From Cymbomonas tetramitiformis (Eukaryota; Chlorophyta; Pyramimonadophyceae; Pyramimonadales; Pyramimonadaceae): a DNA stretch of 64,000 nucleotides. The notes beneath the pieces were generated by a model. The model did not search any database. It worked only from the letters and a program-made list of their open reading frames with translations, and had not been told where the DNA came from. The DNA lies in contig LGRX02027094.1 in the NCBI GenBank assembly GCA_001247695.2, positions 1-64,000 of the forward strand, in the 5' to 3' direction. The position numbers and the translations under genes were made by a program. Below, in pieces: positions 61,005-64,000 of the stretch (position 1 is the stretch's first letter; every line of letters begins with the position of its first letter).

Positions 61005-62537
61005 CTATTGCTGCGCTTGCTCTTCGGATAGTTTTTCAACTAATTTTTCTAATTCTCTTTCATGTGTAATTTTGTGAGGGGTGTTAACTCGTAGTGCTGC
61101 AAGCATTTTTACTTTAAATTCCTCCATATTTTTTTTAGTTCTACAAAACTTATTAGCCAATTCCAAATATATAACCAGATACTGTCGGACACTTGCAGGA
61201 TAATTCCATCGTAGTAGAAAATACGTAACAATAAACGCTTCCGAAATTTGGTTTAAAGTTTGTTTTTCGTCTATTTCTTGCGTATCATCCCGAATTCCTA
61301 AAAAACGTGTAGCATGATCAAAAGAAAGCAATTGATCACGATAATGGTCTCGAAATTGTTTGTATACATCGCTTTCAACGTAATCAGGTTTCGTATTTGC
61401 CTTTTCAGATTCCTCGGCCCATATTGGCACTTTATTTCCATCTTCTATGTATCCACCGTACAATACGTGGACTAAATCAAAATAGTGTGCATACCTACCG
61501 GGTGTCAAAATAAATTCGTAATACTCTTCAAAAAAATGCTTTAATATTATGGATTTAACCTTTACCCGCTGTTTCACACGATACGTTACACTTATGCTAC
61601 CTAATATTTCGCGATATAACGATAGATCGTGATTTACGTACAAAAACATTAGTGTGATAAGATATTTATAAAGTAGTATATGATCATTCATGTCTTGGTC
61701 GATATCGTCGTCTTCACTACAATCTTTAGATCGCCAAAATGCGTCTTGGCTACCGTTTCCAAGATCGTTTTCCATTATTTCGAAAATGAAGGTTGGCGAA
61801 TACCTTTTTGAATTGATTGGATATAGTTCAATTCCTTCCGCATATAAAAATAAATGCGTCATGTACGCAAATATTTCATTTAAATCTGTTTTTTGTTGGA
61901 ATTCGTAGAGTATCATGTTTGTATGAAAAACATTATCTTCTACATCACTATGTATACACTTCTCCCAGTATGTATTGTAGACGTGTTCGGCGATTGGCGC
62001 GGTCAGCATTGAAATTTGCCGACGATCAATAATTTTATTAAATTCTTCATACACAACCTTAACTGAATTTTGTATCTTGACGGCAAAAGTACCTGTTTTT
62101 TCTGATATTGATGTAATCTGTATTTTTATTTGATCTAGAAGTTTTTGCAGTTCCTTACAATAATCTTGTACATATACATGAGAGGTACCCTCTGGAGTTT
62201 CTTTTACACATTCAGTTTTCGCATCTTTGGTATAATACCAACTCACAAATTGTTTTTTAATAGTATCCCAATAACAAACACACGTATTCATAGTTTTTTC
62301 GTAAAAAAACTGGTTTATAGCAAATATATGTTGTCTGTCACGAATGTTTGTAAAATTCATTATTCTACGCAAAACTTCAATGGGTAGTGTGGTCAAAGTT
62401 TGTTTTGTTCTTGATTTTTTTGTGCTCGGTCCGTCGGTCATGCTTTTGTCTTTTTCTGCGACTTCACCTCCGCTTTCGCCTGCGTCCCTCGCTTCGCCTT
62501 CGCCTGGCATACACGCATTTTGCGTTATTATCGACAT
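61005..62537 (-). CDS. AT-rich F-box protein, 510 residues
   Basis: ATG 62537. After a 40-residue charged N-terminus, LTTLPIEVLRRIMNFTNIRD followed by a Phe-rich helix (AINQFFYEK) matches an F-box (residues about 45-85). The remaining 420 residues are helical, Lys/Tyr/Asp-rich and unrecognised, ending in a short coiled coil. The high AT content resembles the F-box gene at 43.5 kb and the 1340-residue gene, unlike most neighbours. A role as substrate adaptor for a host SCF ligase is inferred. Confidence 0.75.
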   Translation of the reverse strand: MSIITQNACMPGEGEARDAGESGGEVAEKDKSMTDGPSTKKSRTKQTLTTLPIEVLRRIMNFTNIRDRQHIFAINQFFYEKTMNTCVCYWDTIKKQFVSWYYTKDAKTECVKETPEGTSHVYVQDYCKELQKLLDQIKIQITSISEKTGTFAVKIQNSVKVVYEEFNKIIDRRQISMLTAPIAEHVYNTYWEKCIHSDVEDNVFHTNMILYEFQQKTDLNEIFAYMTHLFLYAEGIELYPINSKRYSPTFIFEIMENDLGNGSQDAFWRSKDCSEDDDIDQDMNDHILLYKYLITLMFLYVNHDLSLYREILGSISVTYRVKQRVKVKSIILKHFFEEYYEFILTPGRYAHYFDLVHVLYGGYIEDGNKVPIWAEESEKANTKPDYVESDVYKQFRDHYRDQLLSFDHATRFLGIRDDTQEIDEKQTLNQISEAFIVTYFLLRWNYPASVRQYLVIYLELANKFCRTKKNMEEFKVKMLAALRVNTPHKITHERELEKLVEKLSEEQAQQ

Positions 62538-62943
62538 GATTTCTCTGCGCGTTTTTCGTTTTTTTGTAAACTACCGACACGATGCGCGGTTGGTAGTATC
62601 CTAAAACAAAACTTGCTCCTTTTTTATCCTCTCACGCCAAAATGCGTGACGCGCGTATCTATACCGCGATGCGTGTGTGATATGTGAACTGTGCCGCGTG
62701 ACGCATAAAATAAGATCTTCAAATATTGTTTATGCCGTGATACGTAGCGCACGTATCTTAGGCTTAGCGCGCGGTGACAGTCCTGCGTGGCTCGATATCC
62801 TGGAATGCAGCATGCACGACGACGATGTCCTAGGCCCTCGGTCGGACCGCCCTGCCATTTACTGTTAGGTATTGTTCGAACAGAGCACAGCAGCAGGGTA
62901 CGGGGCAGGGTGCAAGAATCAAAATGTAATATGTATATTTTTA
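62538..62943. other. 406-bp intergenic region
   Basis: An open frame at 62677-62868 contains a CELC pair but has no ATG start, so it is not called. Otherwise no feature is seen. Confidence 0.35.
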
Positions 62944-63672
62944 TTAGGTGTCGACGTTCCCTACGAATTCCTCAAAAAACCCCGCAAAAGCGTATTCGGT
63001 AAAATACTTCCGCAGCTGCGTGGCGTTCATCAAAACTCCCCACACAAGGTCGGCGTGCGCAAGCGCGGCGTGGCTCCTGTGACCGAGGACGTACACGGCG
63101 ACCTTCGCCACGTCGATCCACATTCGGCATTGCGCGGGCGCGGCGTCTCGACGATCACGGGTCAAACTCAGAAAAAACGGCTCCGAGCTTTCGGCGCTTT
63201 CCCGTAGCGCTGCGTGCAGCACCCGCTGCTCCGCGGTCGCCGCGCATTCGTCTCGCATCGGACCGTACCGGATCAGCTCCTCGATGCGACGGGAAGGCAG
63301 CGGAGCGCGCGGTCCATAAAACTGCACCGTGGCAGAAGCGCGGTCACCGGCGCGCAACGTGGCAACCGCGTCCGCGGTTTCGATGTCGTAACCGAACTGC
63401 ACGCGCGGTTTGCTAACGATGTAAATGTGTATGAACGCGATCAGATCGCGGGCGTAATAGTTGGACGCGGCGATCTGCACGCGCAGTCCGGCCGAGTCTG
63501 CGTTCGATTTCACGGCCAGGGTGCACCTTTGCACGACTACGCGGTCGTTTGGCACGTAAAAGTCGCCGTACCTGACCGGTACGGACATGACCCCGCACGT
63601 AGAGTCCGTGTACCTAAAAATAAAGAGCGTCGCCATTGGGTGCGCCCGGCGCATGTATTCAAATTTGTCCAT
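62944..63672 (-). CDS. hypothetical protein, 242 residues
   Basis: ATG 63672 (an upstream GTG or TTG start is unlikely in a eukaryotic virus). A beta-rich N-terminal half is followed by a helical C-terminal half (RRIEELIRYG, YFTEYAFAGFFEEF). No family is recognised. No clear TATA element is visible in the 100 bp upstream. Confidence 0.65.
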   Translation of the reverse strand: MDKFEYMRRAHPMATLFIFRYTDSTCGVMSVPVRYGDFYVPNDRVVVQRCTLAVKSNADSAGLRVQIAASNYYARDLIAFIHIYIVSKPRVQFGYDIETADAVATLRAGDRASATVQFYGPRAPLPSRRIEELIRYGPMRDECAATAEQRVLHAALRESAESSEPFFLSLTRDRRDAAPAQCRMWIDVAKVAVYVLGHRSHAALAHADLVWGVLMNATQLRKYFTEYAFAGFFEEFVGNVDT

Positions 63673-64000
63673 GCGACACCGCGTTTTTTTCAAAGCAAAA
63701 CCGGAAGTTAAAAAAAAACAAACACGCGCGAGTAACGATGTGAGGTGGCCAATTAATTTTTTAAACGGTCACGATTGTGATACGGAAGGCGTGCAATGAA
63801 AACTTCAAAAGGTGCCACCGCTTTCGGCTTATCGCGTACTTTTCAGTATGGCGGCAGCTGGTACGCGAATTTGACGCTTGTTGGGCGCTTCATTAATAGA
63901 TGAGTGCAGGCTGCTAAGTTTAAACGCGAACGACACGACTCCACGAGACGGTCAACGAGGTGCGGCGATTCACCGACGCGTTACTCCGCAGCACGAACCA
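63673..64000. other. right edge, unresolved
   Basis: A short plus-strand ATG frame of 34 codons begins at 63796. A minus-strand frame runs from the edge to a TAA at 63922-63920 and may be the 3' end of a gene continuing to the right. Neither can be judged here. Confidence 0.3.

Noticed and set aside
62677..62868. Small zinc-pair protein
   Set aside because: No ATG start and no supporting promoter or splice acceptor of quality.
1..64000. Chromosomal fragment of a eukaryotic alga
   Set aside because: Introns and wall-like proteins fit, but gene density, KilA-N, T5orf172 and the compact polymerase and nuclease cluster fit a large DNA virus far better; an integrated virus cannot be excluded.
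1..64000. CRISPR arrays, rRNA or bacterial ribosome binding sites
   Set aside because: No regularly spaced palindromic repeats, rRNA-like stretches or consistent Shine-Dalgarno sequences were seen.

Overview
This window looks like part of the genome of a large double-stranded DNA virus of a single-celled, probably photosynthetic, eukaryote. Genes are tightly packed on both strands. They include a family B (delta-type) DNA polymerase, an XPG/FEN1-type nuclease, a KilA-N protein, three F-box proteins, an OTU cysteine protease, a MYND finger protein, a T5orf172 protein, two divergent kinases and a glycosyltransferase. There are also very large proline-rich, C-type-lectin-bearing surface proteins whose SPPPP-type hinges resemble algal cell-wall glycoproteins. 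No capsid or packaging gene is recognised, so placement among algal giant-virus lineages (phycodnavirus-like, pandoravirus-like, mirusvirus-like) stays open.

The most striking feature is pervasive short spliceosomal-type introns (about 69 to 151 nt, GTGCG/GTGAG/GTAAG donors, CAG/TAG acceptors). I find them in the DNA polymerase, the XPG/FEN nuclease, the OTU protease (four introns), a previously hidden 222-residue protein (four introns), the lectin protein, the KilA-N protein, a protein at 26.2-27.1 kb and both copies of a duplicated gene at 53-57 kb. In every case the exon phases match and the summed exons are divisible by three.

Layout. 0-11 kb: a truncated gene at the left edge, a secreted seven-repeat cysteine-rich protein, a multipass membrane protein and a large unknown protein with a -1 frame break. 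11-18.9 kb: J-domain protein, AT-rich 1340-residue methyltransferase-like protein, spliced OTU protease. 19-28.4 kb: replication cluster (DNA polymerase, coiled-coil proteins, a large protein with a classic -1 slippery heptamer, XPG/FEN nuclease). 28.4-34.5 kb: F-box protein, repeat protein, five-exon SIM-like protein, membrane protein, T5orf172 protein. 34.5-39.3 kb: lectin/proline-rich mosaic. 39.5-49.3 kb: glycosyltransferase, F-box gene between 148-bp perfect direct repeats, SIM-bearing and MYND proteins, second proline-rich protein. 49.8-64 kb: two kinase-like genes, a 2.4-kb tandem duplication carrying a spliced gene, a KilA-N gene with duplicated 5' and 3' modules, an F-box gene.

Functionally the set suggests replication (polymerase, XPG/FEN nuclease), extensive manipulation of host ubiquitin/SUMO pathways (F-box, OTU, SIM-like motifs), and a glycan-directed or cell-wall-mimicking surface. 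Many genes have TATA-like or (TA)n tracts 30-65 bp upstream of the start codon. Five reading frames are broken, all in the -1 direction; these may be programmed frameshifts or single-base sequence deletions.
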